A stretch of DNA of 18,471 bases from DATBLE01 sp046734335 (GCA_046734335.1 JBKPRA010000048.1:1-18471), one strand, 5' to 3'; positions 6,449-15,204 are shown, counted from the stretch's first letter. The notes: generated by a model from the letters alone, not told the origin. Numbers and translations: made by a program.

Positions 6449-7207
6449 TCACAGCCTGACCACGAATCGGGGAGAGCGGATGCGAGGGCACCCGGGCGTC
6501 GGAGGTGGAGAGGTCGCCTGGAGTCGCCCCCGCAGCCGGCCGCGGTAGACGAGCTCGACGAGGCCGCGGGTGTGCGGCAGGATGCTGCGCTCGACTGCCC
6601 GCAGACGGGCCAGGATCCGGCCGCGACGGTGGAGCCAGAGCACGTTGCACGGCCCGCCCACGCTCTCGGTCACCGTTCCGAGGTTGGCGAGCAGCAGCCC
6701 GAGCACGCGCGCCTTGCCCGAGGGGCGCACCCGGATGCTGACCGCCGAGACGCGCCGGACGACCTTTCCCGGGGCTCGGACGACGACCACCACTCCTAGG
6801 CGCAGCCGGACGGGAATGCCTCGCCGCATGGGCGGCCGCGATGTCAGGAGCACGAGCTCGGAGTGGTCACCCGGCTCGGCACGCCGCGGGACGTGCGCCG
6901 ACACGGTCAGTGCCGCGGCCGCCCCGGGCGCCAGTGTCAGCCGGCGGGGGCCGACAGCAAGCCAGGACGAGCGCCGGGACACTGCCCGCGGTCGCCCGCG
7001 AAGGTCGAGTGCGAACCCGGCGCGGGCCACGTCGACGACGACGGGGCGAGTGCCGGAGTTCGTCACAGTTACGGGAGCACGGGCCGAGCCCTTCAGGGCG
7101 ACGTGGGACGGCGACGCGATCAGGGCGACGGGAGGAGGGCCGGTCGCCCCCGCGAGGGCGGGGGCGACCGTGGCGACGAGGACGGTTGTGGCAACGAGCG
7201 GCGTCAC
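6449..7207 (-). CDS. Exported beta-rich protein, partner of the lamin-tail protein
   Basis: The product has 252 residues. It starts at a GTG (7207-7205) that overlaps the TGA of the upstream lamin-tail gene by GTGA, so it is translationally coupled. Residues 1-20 (MTPLVATTVLVATVAPALAG) are a signal peptide. The mature part has alternating hydrophobic beta-strand patterns typical of Ig-like or fimbrial-chaperone folds: PVTVTNSGTRPVVVDV (about 45-60), LTLAPGAAAALTVSAHVP (about 89-106) and PGDHSELVLLTSRP (about 111-124). This 'PGxxxxxVxVxVP..A.PGD' layout recalls the DUF916-type partner of WxL surface proteins, but no C-terminal membrane anchor is seen. The C-terminal third is very rich in Arg and Leu. 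Secretion and pairing are well supported; the DUF916-like relation is a guess from pattern. Confidence 0.68.
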   Translation of the reverse strand: MTPLVATTVLVATVAPALAGATGPPPVALIASPSHVALKGSARAPVTVTNSGTRPVVVDVARAGFALDLRGRPRAVSRRSSWLAVGPRRLTLAPGAAAALTVSAHVPRRAEPGDHSELVLLTSRPPMRRGIPVRLRLGVVVVVRAPGKVVRRVSAVSIRVRPSGKARVLGLLLANLGTVTESVGGPCNVLWLHRRGRILARLRAVERSILPHTRGLVELVYRGRLRGRLQATSPPPTPGCPRIRSPRFVVRL

Positions 7208-8292
7208 CGGCCGATGAGCGTGTAGGTGACGGTGGCCGAGTAGCGTCCGGGCGCGACCACCGGCAGCGGGCCGGTGAACCCGAGCGTCGTAGGCCAGACG
7301 TCGCCGGCGCCCGCGCTGCGCGCCGACGTCGTACCCACGAGCAGGTCCGCCGCCGGGGCGATCGGGATCGCTGCGCGCGCTCCACCGACGAGCGCTGGAC
7401 TGAGCGTGCCGCCCGCCGGGCCCGTGCTCGCGATGCCGAGCGGGAGGTCGGCCGGCGTGAACGCGGTGCGATGGACAGTCAGCGAATAGCCGGCGACGTT
7501 GTTGCTGTTGACCGTGACTCGCTCGGAGACCGGGGCCGGTGTCGTGCCGGACGGGGCCGTTCCGAAGCTGATCGCGGGCTGCTCGAGCGCGAGCGAGAGG
7601 CTGTTCTGGATGTCGATGTCGACGCTCGCCGAGCCGGTCGTACCGCCCGAAGACCCGCCGCCGGCACAGGTGGTCGCCGGCGACGAGGTGTTGCGCGGCG
7701 TGGGCGTATCCGCCGAGAAGTCGTCGGCGTTCGAGCCGGTATCCGTGCAGCCGGCGTCTGCGCGGATCGCGGCCGTCGAGCTGCTCAGGGCCGCCGCGAC
7801 GGCAGCGCCCTCGTAGTCGGCGGCAGAGCCGTAGCCGACGAAGTCCTCGATACCGGAGACGCCGGAGCAGCTGCCGGGCGAAGCTCCGCAGCTGAGCTCC
7901 GTCGCGCCCGTGACGACCGCCACCTTGCCGCCGGAGACGGCCAGGTTGGACGTTCCGCTCGCGTCCGGAGTGGGCAACGCGGCGCCGATCGATGCCGCCG
8001 AGCTCAGCTGCACGAGGTAGTGGTGGCCGGGCGCGACCGAGCCAGCGAGGGCAGTCGCCTGCCAGCTCGTGCCGGCGGCAGAGGCGTACTGGACTGTCCA
8101 GCCGTCCAGGGTGACGGGCGCAGAACCGGCATTGAACAGTTCGACGAAGTCGTTCGTGAAGCTTGCGCCGGAGTTGCCACCCCCGGCGTAGACCTGGCTG
8201 ACGACGACGCCGGACGACGAGGCGGGCGCGGCCGGCGCGGCCAGGAGCAGGGCGGCGAAGACGAGGGCGACGAGCAGGCGTGTCCTGTGCAT
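7204..8292 (-). CDS. Secreted lamin-tail-domain (LTD) protein
   Basis: The ATG at 8292 is chosen because it opens a clear signal peptide (MHRTRLLVALVFAALLLAAP, cleavage near PAAPASSS). Longer in-frame readings add non-signal, Arg-rich sequence. The protein has 362 residues. A lamin-tail domain occupies about 29-130: VVVSQVYAGGGNSGASFTN, DFVELFN, LDGWTVQYASA and APGHHYLVQL. A Cys-containing continuation follows (C135, C142, C182, C209) with GCTDTGSNADDF and PTPRNTSSP, the usual end of bacterial LTD modules. A Gly/Ser linker (211-222) leads to a C-terminal beta-rich domain (about 223-362). No membrane anchor, sortase motif or nuclease domain is present. It is the first gene of a two-gene unit. 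Lamin-tail domains in bacteria are found on exported proteins; ligand unknown. Confidence 0.83.
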   Translation of the reverse strand: MHRTRLLVALVFAALLLAAPAAPASSSGVVVSQVYAGGGNSGASFTNDFVELFNAGSAPVTLDGWTVQYASAAGTSWQATALAGSVAPGHHYLVQLSSAASIGAALPTPDASGTSNLAVSGGKVAVVTGATELSCGASPGSCSGVSGIEDFVGYGSAADYEGAAVAAALSSSTAAIRADAGCTDTGSNADDFSADTPTPRNTSSPATTCAGGGSSGGTTGSASVDIDIQNSLSLALEQPAISFGTAPSGTTPAPVSERVTVNSNNVAGYSLTVHRTAFTPADLPLGIASTGPAGGTLSPALVGGARAAIPIAPAADLLVGTTSARSAGAGDVWPTTLGFTGPLPVVAPGRYSATVTYTLIGR

Positions 8293-8355
8293 TGGCGGGC
8301 TCCGATCGGGAGAGGGATTGGTGTTCCTCCCGTGGTACCGGCCGCCGTGCGACCT

Positions 8356-8371
8356 CGAAAGTGTCCTTTCG
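8356..8371 (-). repeat. Hairpin in the LTD gene leader
   Basis: CGAAAG (8356-8361), a TGTC loop and CTTTCG (8366-8371) form a perfect 6-bp stem, extendable by one flanking base. It lies 64 bp upstream of the LTD start, so it is probably in the promoter or 5' leader. Its role is unknown. Confidence 0.35.
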
Positions 8372-8497
8372 GCTCTCGGCGCAGACTCGTCACGCTTCAG
8401 GCACGTTCGAGGGTCGCTCGCGGCGCCGCCCGACATGTGCGGGCGCCGCACACGGCGGCTTCTGAGGTGCGACGTGCCTCGGAGGGGGGCTCGCAGA

Positions 8498-8514
8498 GGG
8501 AACCGGCCGTTCCC
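8498..8514 (-). terminator. Candidate terminator of the transporter operon
   Basis: On the minus strand the arms GGGAAC and GTTCCC enclose GGCCG, 43 bp beyond the GH20 stop codon. The arms are short (6 bp) and no T-run follows, so this is only a plausible operon end. It lies between that operon and the promoter region of the LTD gene. Confidence 0.35.
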
Positions 8515-8556
8515 CCCGGGGCGAGCGAGCATGGAGGCGAAGCTCCCCCGCGAGCG

Positions 8557-9981
8557 TCAGCGCCAGGGCACTTCGGGGGCGCGGTAGTAGCTCACGCCGA
8601 GCGAGTCGAGCAGCGGCGCCTGCGCCGCCAGCCGCTGCCGATAGTCGGCCCACGACCGCCCGCGCCCCGGAGACCAGCCGATCTCGGCGATCCCGATGAG
8701 CCGCGGGAACGCGAGGTATTCGGCGTCGCGGATGGACTGAACCGTCTCGCCCCAGAGCGGCGCCTCGACCCCCAGCACGTCACTCGCCCCCACGCCCGGC
8801 ACCGTCCGCGCCGGGTCCCACGCGTACGCATCCTGCACGGACGTGTATCCGGCCCACTGGAGCCCGAGCGCCGTAGAGGCGTCGTACTTCATGTCCAAGT
8901 AGGCGTGGTCGGCGGGCGACATGATCACCTTGGCGCCCTGCTGCGCGGCCCGCGCAGAAAGGGCCGTCTTCGTCGGGTCGGTGTTCCAGTGCTGTACGAC
9001 TGTTCCGCCGCGCAGCCGCGCCCGGCCGATCTCCTCCCAGCCGATCATCCGCTTGCCGTGCGACTCGACGATCGACTGCACGCGGTCGATGAAGCGGACA
9101 TAGTCGCCCGTCTTCGTCGCCATCGCCTCGTCTCCGCCGATGTGCATCCAGGGCCCAGGCGTCAGCCGCGCCAGCTCGCCTACCACGTCGGAGACGAAGT
9201 CGTACGTGACCGGCTTGCCGATGCAGAGCGAGCTGAAGCCGACGTCGATTCCCGTGTAGAGCGGCGAAGGCTTCCCATCGCAGGCGAGCTTCGGGTACGA
9301 GGACAGCGCAGCGTGGACGTGGCCCGGCATGTCGATCTCCGGCACGATCGTGACGTACCGGGCGGCCGCGTACCGGACGATGTCCTCGTACTGCGCCTGC
9401 GTGTAGTAGCCACCCTTCCCGCCGCCGACCTCGGTGCTGCCGCCGTGCGTCACCAGCCGCGGCCACTTCGCGATCGCGATCCGCCAGCCCTGGTCGTCGG
9501 ACAGGTGCAGGTGGAGGCGGTTCAGCTTGTAGAGCGCCATCAGGTCGATGAACCGCTTCACGTCGCGGACGGAGCGGAAGTGGCGGGCGACGTCGAGCAT
9601 GGCCCCACGCCAGGCGAAGCGCGGTCGGTCGCGGATGTGGACGCTGGTGATCCGCCGCGGCCCCTTCACGGGCAAGACCTGACGGAGGGTCTGAAGACCG
9701 TGGAACAACCCGGCGGGAGAGGCGGCAACCAGCTTGACCGCAGAAGGCCCCACCGTCAGCTCGTAGCCCTCGTCTCCGAGCCCGGTGGCAGGCGACATCA
9801 GGAGCGAGACCGGCGCCGGCGACGCGGTCACCTTCGTCCCGAGCATCCGGGCCAGCGCGGCCGCGATCCGGCGAGTCTCGGGCGTCGCGGGCGAAACCGA
9901 TACGCCGGTCGAGGCCCGGACGACGAACGCCCCCGTGCCGGGCGTCACCGTGACCGGCTTGGGAATCACCGCCGGCCCCAT
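8557..9981 (-). CDS. Beta-N-acetylhexosaminidase, glycoside hydrolase family 20
   Basis: The product has 474 residues. It starts at the ATG 9981-9979, one base after the stop of the ATPase gene (TGACATG), so it is translationally coupled. An N-terminal GH20 b-domain (about 1-115; IPKPVTVTPGTGAF at the start) is followed by the TIM barrel: RGAMLDVARHF (125-135), LNRLHLHLSDDQGWRI (153-168), VPEIDMPGH (213-221), and HIGGDE (280-285) with the catalytic pair D284-E285 used in substrate-assisted cleavage. The C-terminal GVEAPLWGETV also fits. There is no signal peptide, so the enzyme should act in the cytoplasm on imported oligosaccharides, releasing GlcNAc from chitobiose or GlcNAc-MurNAc-type ligands. 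This matches the intracellular hexosaminidase dasD linked to dasABC in Streptomyces. Family is firm; the substrate is inferred from context. Confidence 0.92.
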   Translation of the reverse strand: MGPAVIPKPVTVTPGTGAFVVRASTGVSVSPATPETRRIAAALARMLGTKVTASPAPVSLLMSPATGLGDEGYELTVGPSAVKLVAASPAGLFHGLQTLRQVLPVKGPRRITSVHIRDRPRFAWRGAMLDVARHFRSVRDVKRFIDLMALYKLNRLHLHLSDDQGWRIAIAKWPRLVTHGGSTEVGGGKGGYYTQAQYEDIVRYAAARYVTIVPEIDMPGHVHAALSSYPKLACDGKPSPLYTGIDVGFSSLCIGKPVTYDFVSDVVGELARLTPGPWMHIGGDEAMATKTGDYVRFIDRVQSIVESHGKRMIGWEEIGRARLRGGTVVQHWNTDPTKTALSARAAQQGAKVIMSPADHAYLDMKYDASTALGLQWAGYTSVQDAYAWDPARTVPGVGASDVLGVEAPLWGETVQSIRDAEYLAFPRLIGIAEIGWSPGRGRSWADYRQRLAAQAPLLDSLGVSYYRAPEVPWR

Positions 9982-9982
9982 G

Positions 9983-11157
<1,175 letters not shown>

Positions 11158-11158
<1 letters not shown>

Positions 11159-12030
11159 CAGCCCTTCACCGCTCCTGACGTCAGACCGAAGGCGATCTTT
11201 CGCTGCACGAGCATGAAGAAGACCAAAACCGGGATGGCGGCGAGGATCGAGCCCGCCATCAGGCCGCCCCAGTCGACCTGGCGGCTCGTCCCGTAGAACT
11301 CCGAGAGCCACACCGTGACCGTCTGCTTCGACTGGTCGTTGAGCAAGACGTAGGCGAAGACGAACTCGTTCCAGCTGGTGATGAAGACGAACACGGAGGT
11401 CGCAACCAGCCCGGGCGCGACCAGTGGCAACAGGATCCGGAAAAACGCGCCGACCCGGCTCGACCCGTCGACCATCGACGCCTCCTCGAGCTCCTTCGGG
11501 ATGTTGACCAGGAACCCACGCAACATCCAGACGGCGAAGGGCAGCGCGAACGTCATGTACGTGATGATCACGCCTAGGTAGACGCCCTGGTCCTTGGTCA
11601 GCCCGTACTTCGCCAGCACGACGTAGAGCGGGATCACGAGACCCACCTGCGGGAGCATCTGGATCCCGATCAGGAGGACGATGAAGACCTCGCGACCGGT
11701 GAACCGGTACTTGGACAGCGCGACGGCTGCGAGGAAGGCGAGCGTGACCGAGATGGCAACGGTCACGCTGACGATGACCACGCTGTTCACCACCGAGCTC
11801 CAGAAGTACGGCCTGTTCATCGCGTCGCGAAAGTGGTCGAGTGTCGGATGGACCGGGAACCATGTCGGCGTCAGGCGGTTGATGTCGTCCGTCGACTTGA
11901 ACGCCGTCGCAAACATCCAGTAGACCGGGAAGATCATCACGACGAAGATCGCGAGCGCGAGCAGGTTCCAGCCGAGGCGGCCGCGGTTCTTGCGCGAGCG
12001 ACGCCGCGGCGGGGCTGTTGCGACACTCAT
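11158..12030 (-). CDS. CUT1 sugar ABC permease, MalG/DasC type
   Basis: The product has 290 residues with six predicted membrane helices: near 21-42 (WNLLALAIFVVMIFPVYWMF), 80-105, 114-135, 144-168, 190-215 and 255-275. The EAA loop that docks on the ATPase is ELEEASMVDGSSRVGAFFRI with LLPLVAPG. Its N-terminus is short and basic, as for MalG-type subunits. The ATG at 12030 overlaps the stop of the upstream permease (ATGA), and its own TGA overlaps the ATPase start. With the neighbouring permease it forms the membrane channel of an importer for amino-sugar oligosaccharides (substrate inferred from GH20, MurQ and NagA). Confidence 0.9.
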
Positions 12031-12995
12031 CGCGTGTTCCCCGCCTTCACCATCTGGCGGACGTAGACGACGCTCATCGCCGCCACCATCAGCAGCATCA
12101 GCAGCGAGATCGTCGCCCCCAGCCCGAAGTTGTGATCGGCGTAGCCCTTGATGAAGACGTAGACGCCCATCAGGTAGTTCGTCTGATCGATGTGAGCGCC
12201 ACCGATCAGCAGGTACGGCTGGGCGAAGACGCCGAAATCCCAGATGATCGAGAGGCTCGTCAGGATCAGGAGGATCGGCTTCAGGACCGGGAAGGTGACG
12301 TCGCGGAAGATCCTCAGCGGGCCGGCGCCGTCGACCTTCGCCGCCTCGACCAGCTCGTGCGGCACCTGGGCGAGGCCGGCATAGACGCTGATCACGATGA
12401 AGGGCAGCGCCCCCCAGACGATCAGCAGCGTGACCATGGCAAGACTCGAGGTGGGAGTCGCGTACCAGTCGTGGCTCGCCCCGACCAGGTGGAGCTCGGC
12501 GGCGAGGTAGTTGAGGACGCCGTTCTCGAAGTTCGTCATCCAGTAGAACACCTGCACGGCGACGACCACCGGCATCGCCCAGACGAGGACGAGCCCGGTC
12601 GTGAGCAGGATCCGCACCCAGCGGCTGATCTTCGGGAGCAGGAGGGCGAGCAGCGTCCCGAGCACGATCGTCAGGCCCACGTTGACGACGGTGAACACGA
12701 TCGTGCGCACGACCGTGTCCCAGAAGACGTGGTCGCCGAGAACGGACCGATAGTTGTCCAGGCCGATCCAGTGGCCCTGGTGCTGGATCAGCTCGAACAG
12801 CCCGTAGCGCTCGAAGGAAATCCGGATGAGCTTGTAGATCGGGTAGCCGAGCAGCAGCCCGATCGCGGCGGCGACCGGGAGGATCAGGCCGTATGGGGCC
12901 AACGAGACACGGCGGCCCCGCCGGAGCGGGAAGGACCTCGCTCCGGCGGCGACCGCCGCGTCTGACGGGACTGCGACGTCAGCGTCCCGCGCCAC
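12027..12995 (-). CDS. CUT1 sugar ABC permease, MalF/DasB type
   Basis: The product has 322 residues with about six membrane helices, starting with APYGLILPVAAAIGLLLGYP (33-52), after a cytoplasmic tail of about 30 residues. The EAA motif HELVEAAKVDGAGPLRIFRD, followed by VTFPVLKP, marks the ATPase-docking loop. The GTG start (12995-12993) is supported by AAGGAG formed together with the TAA of the upstream binding-protein gene (TAAGGAGCTGAGTG), eight bases separating the genes. It is coupled to the next permease by ATGA and is part of the same importer. Confidence 0.9.
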   Translation of the reverse strand: MARDADVAVPSDAAVAAGARSFPLRRGRRVSLAPYGLILPVAAAIGLLLGYPIYKLIRISFERYGLFELIQHQGHWIGLDNYRSVLGDHVFWDTVVRTIVFTVVNVGLTIVLGTLLALLLPKISRWVRILLTTGLVLVWAMPVVVAVQVFYWMTNFENGVLNYLAAELHLVGASHDWYATPTSSLAMVTLLIVWGALPFIVISVYAGLAQVPHELVEAAKVDGAGPLRIFRDVTFPVLKPILLILTSLSIIWDFGVFAQPYLLIGGAHIDQTNYLMGVYVFIKGYADHNFGLGATISLLMLLMVAAMSVVYVRQMVKAGNTR

Positions 12996-13003
12996 TCAGC
13001 TCC

Positions 13004-14248
13004 TTACGACGCGTTCAGCGTGTACTCGATGTTGTTGTCCGCCGTCGCCGCAGCCTGCTTGACGGACAGCTTGCCGGTCAGGATCTGGCTCAGCATCGTC
13101 CGGAGGATATTCCCGTTCTCGACGTTGACCCAGTTCTTCGCAGCCGGAACGAACCAGCTGCGCAGAGCCGCCCGCTCGCCGACCTTGCTCGTGTTCAGGA
13201 GGTTGGTCGCGTTCGGGATGTTGCCGGCCGCCTGGAACGCCTTCTCGGACGCCGTGCTCGTGAAGGCGGCGATCCAGTCGGCGCCGAGCTGCTTGTTCGC
13301 ACCGATCGGCACGGCCAGATCGGAGCCGCCGAGGAAGCCCGGCATCGACTTGCCGGCCTCGTGGCTCGGCATCACAAACTGCGCAGTCGAGCCCTTGTAC
13401 TTGTCGCCGACGCAGCAGCTGAACCAGCCGGGGCCGACGATCGAGCCCGCGTTGCCGTCCGCGTACACGCTGTACGGGGTCGGCCGGTTCTCGTCGGTCG
13501 TCTTGCTCGCCTTGGAGGCGGCGGCGTAGAAGTTCTTGTACGCCGTCAGCCCTGCGATCGCCTTCGGCGACTCGAGCAGACCCTTCCACTTGCCGCTCAC
13601 CTGCGTGGCGATCCTGCCGCCGTAGTCGTAGACGAAGCCCATCGCCACGTACCAGTCGGTGCCGGCGATGTAGACGGGCGAGTAGCCCTTCTTGCCGTAC
13701 TTCTTGCTCAGCTTGGCGGCATCGGCAGTGAACTGGGTGAGGCTCTTCGGGGTCGACTTGATCCCGGCCGCCTTGTACTGGTCGGTGCGGTACGTGACCA
13801 CCCGCGAGCCGGCGTAGTACGGGACGCCGTAGAGCTTGCCGCTGTAGCGGCCGGATGCGGCCAGGCCTTCCAGCCACGTGTTGGAGTTGTCGAACGAGGA
13901 CTTGGCCGACGTGAGGTCCTGGAACGCCCCTGCCGCCATGTACTTCGTCATCTCGGTGTTGCCCATCTCGATCACGTCCGGCGTGTTGCCGCCGGCGAGC
14001 GTGGCGTCGAACTTGCCGAGATGCGTGGTCCAGTTCTGGTACTGGACGTTGACGGTGACGCCAGGGTGCTGCTTCTGGAACGCTGCGTTGGCCGCCGCGA
14101 CCGCACCCGGCCAGCCGGACTGCGCGTCGACCTGCAGCCAGACGGTGATACTGGCCGCCGACCGCTTGGTGGCGCCTGTCGCGCTCGTCGCAACGGCAAC
14201 AGACAGGACCGCAGCGAGAACGGCAGCGCCGATGATGCGTGCCTTCAT
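13004..14248 (-). CDS. ABC sugar-binding protein (family 1, DasA/NgcE-like)
   Basis: The product has 414 residues. The ATG at 14248 has GGGAGA eight bases upstream. Residues 1 to about 26 (MKARIIGAAVLAAVLSVAVA, then TSATGAT) are a signal peptide with an AxA-like cleavage site and no lipobox cysteine. The mature protein shows the SBP family-1 pattern: SITVWLQVDA (about 33-42), HPGVTVNVQYQNW, GNTPDVIEMGNTEM, YGVPYYAGSRVVTYRTD and a C-terminal ILTGKLSVKQAA. A vicinal cysteine pair (WFSCCVGD) is unusual. As first gene of the operon it should capture the oligosaccharide outside the membrane. Placement next to MurQ, NagA and GH20 suggests GlcNAc- or MurNAc-containing ligands; exact specificity cannot be read from the sequence. 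Confidence 0.9.
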   Translation of the reverse strand: MKARIIGAAVLAAVLSVAVATSATGATKRSAASITVWLQVDAQSGWPGAVAAANAAFQKQHPGVTVNVQYQNWTTHLGKFDATLAGGNTPDVIEMGNTEMTKYMAAGAFQDLTSAKSSFDNSNTWLEGLAASGRYSGKLYGVPYYAGSRVVTYRTDQYKAAGIKSTPKSLTQFTADAAKLSKKYGKKGYSPVYIAGTDWYVAMGFVYDYGGRIATQVSGKWKGLLESPKAIAGLTAYKNFYAAASKASKTTDENRPTPYSVYADGNAGSIVGPGWFSCCVGDKYKGSTAQFVMPSHEAGKSMPGFLGGSDLAVPIGANKQLGADWIAAFTSTASEKAFQAAGNIPNATNLLNTSKVGERAALRSWFVPAAKNWVNVENGNILRTMLSQILTGKLSVKQAAATADNNIEYTLNAS

Positions 14249-14293
14249 CGAAGATCTCCCATCCTGGAGGGACGGCCCTCGCGGGTCCGCCTG

Positions 14294-14309
14294 ATTGGAT
14301 CAGACCACT
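14294..14309 (-). promoter_or_regulatory. dre-like operator downstream of the transporter promoter
   Basis: On the minus strand this reads AGTGGTCTGATCCAAT, matching 12 of 16 positions of the DasR consensus AGTGGTCTAGACCACT (consensus from established knowledge). It sits a few bases after the predicted transcription start of the operon, where a bound repressor would block initiation or elongation. Confidence 0.55.
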
Positions 14310-14324
14310 TGGTCACGGCGCGAG

Positions 14325-14352
14325 ATTCTCACAGATCATGAGTGATTGTCAA
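14325..14352 (-). promoter_or_regulatory. Promoter of the amino-sugar transporter operon
   Basis: On the minus strand a perfect -35 TTGACA (14352-14347) is followed after 16 bases by -10 GAGAAT (14330-14325). Predicted transcription starts near 14318, giving a leader of about 70 nt with a Shine-Dalgarno sequence before the ATG at 14248. The -35 lies inside one dre-like site and a second follows the start point. Confidence 0.6.
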
Positions 14353-14359
14353 GACCACT
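14344..14359 (-). promoter_or_regulatory. dre-like operator overlapping the -35 of the transporter promoter
   Basis: On the minus strand this reads AGTGGTCTTGACAATC, 12 of 16 positions matching the DasR consensus, and contains the -35 TTGACA. The adjacent GntR regulator is the obvious candidate to bind it. Confidence 0.58.
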
Positions 14360-14431
14360 TGTCGAGTCCGATCGTAGATGTCGCTCAACCGTGCGATTTC
14401 CCCGTTCCCCGTTCGGTCACGAGTCAGGCTT

Positions 14432-14448
14432 TGGTACTGACCGGTCAG
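14432..14448. promoter_or_regulatory. Operator-like site and 12-bp palindrome across the gntR stop
   Basis: TGGTACTGACCG (14432-14443) matches 10 of 12 bases of the operator core TGGTATTGACCA found in the gntR and murQ promoters. It overlaps the perfect palindrome CTGACCGGTCAG (14437-14448), which spans the gntR stop codon. It may be a further binding site 70 bp upstream of the transporter -35, or a chance match. Confidence 0.35.
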
Positions 14449-15167
14449 CGGCGCCGGGGGTTCCGGTTGAGCTCCGTGACCAGCCGATACCGATCGCCAC
14501 GGTAGAGCGATCGAACGTATTCGACGATCTCTCCGGCCCGGGAGTTAGTCGTCCGCTCGAACAGGAACGCGGGCGAGTGCAGAGGAACACCGAGCACCGC
14601 CGACTCGTCCTCGTCGGTCACCGTGGGCTCGATCGTCTGTCGCCCGCCCACGATGTCGATGCCGTACCGCTCGGTGAGAAGCGTGTAGAACGAGTGGTGC
14701 TCGAGATCGTCCGCAGAAAGCCCGGGCACGAGCGAGGCGCGGACGTGGAGCGTCTCGATCGCCATCGTCTCGTCGTCTGCGAGGCGCAGGCGCTTGACCA
14801 CCACGAGCGGCTCCGCCGGCGAGACGTGCATGATCCGACCGAGCCAGGGGCCGGCCGAGGTCGTGCGAATCTCCAGCGTGCGGCTGCCGGGAACCATCCC
14901 ACGGCGGCGCATGTCCTCCGTGAACGACGTCATGGTCAGCTCCTGGGCGATCTTCGGTTCGCTCACGAAGGTCCCGCTGCCGCGCTTGCGCACGAGGTAG
15001 CCGTCGCGGACGAGGTCGTCCAGTGCGGCCCGGACGGTGAGCCGCGACATCCCGAGATCGGCCGAGAGCTGGCGCTCCGACGGGATCGCATCCCCGATCC
15101 CAAGCTCCTCGATGAGGCCGAGGACCCGCTCTCGTGCTTCCGACTGCTTCGGGGCCGTGGTGCTCAT
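14445..15167 (-). CDS. GntR-family (HutC/DasR-type) amino-sugar regulator
   Basis: The product has 240 residues. The N-terminal winged helix-turn-helix (about 12-70) includes IPSERQLSADLGMSRLTVRA, ALDDLVRDGYLVR and the wing KRGSGTFVS. Residues from about 90 to the end form a UTRA effector domain (PAEPLVVVKRLRLADDETMA, VPLHSPAFLFERTT, EYVRSLYRGDRYR). DasR/NagR/YvoA proteins of this type bind phosphorylated amino sugars. The ATG at 15167 is preferred over an in-frame ATG at 15188, which lies between the -35 and -10 of its own promoter. The gene sits between the transporter operon and the divergent murQ operon, with matching operators at all three promoters including its own. It therefore probably represses both arms and itself until GlcNAc-6-P or GlcN-6-P accumulates. 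The effector is inferred. Confidence 0.88.
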   Translation of the reverse strand: MSTTAPKQSEARERVLGLIEELGIGDAIPSERQLSADLGMSRLTVRAALDDLVRDGYLVRKRGSGTFVSEPKIAQELTMTSFTEDMRRRGMVPGSRTLEIRTTSAGPWLGRIMHVSPAEPLVVVKRLRLADDETMAIETLHVRASLVPGLSADDLEHHSFYTLLTERYGIDIVGGRQTIEPTVTDEDESAVLGVPLHSPAFLFERTTNSRAGEIVEYVRSLYRGDRYRLVTELNRNPRRR

Positions 15168-15176
15168 CGGGCCAGC

Positions 15177-15204
15177 ATCGTACTCCATCGGAGCTGGTGG
15201 TCAA
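15177..15204 (-). promoter_or_regulatory. gntR promoter, apparently leaderless
   Basis: On the minus strand -35 TTGACC (15204-15199), a 16-base spacer, and -10 TACGAT (15182-15177) are followed by only nine bases before the ATG at 15167. Transcription should start at or next to the ATG, and no Shine-Dalgarno sequence precedes it. Confidence 0.55.

Noticed and set aside
8293..8532. Upstream extension of the LTD protein by 80 residues
   Set aside because: It would place the signal peptide in the middle of the protein; the ATG at 8292 opens it directly.
15168..15188. ATG at 15188 as gntR start
   Set aside because: It lies between the -35 and -10 of the gntR promoter, so it would precede the transcript; 15167 fits the promoter and the usual length.
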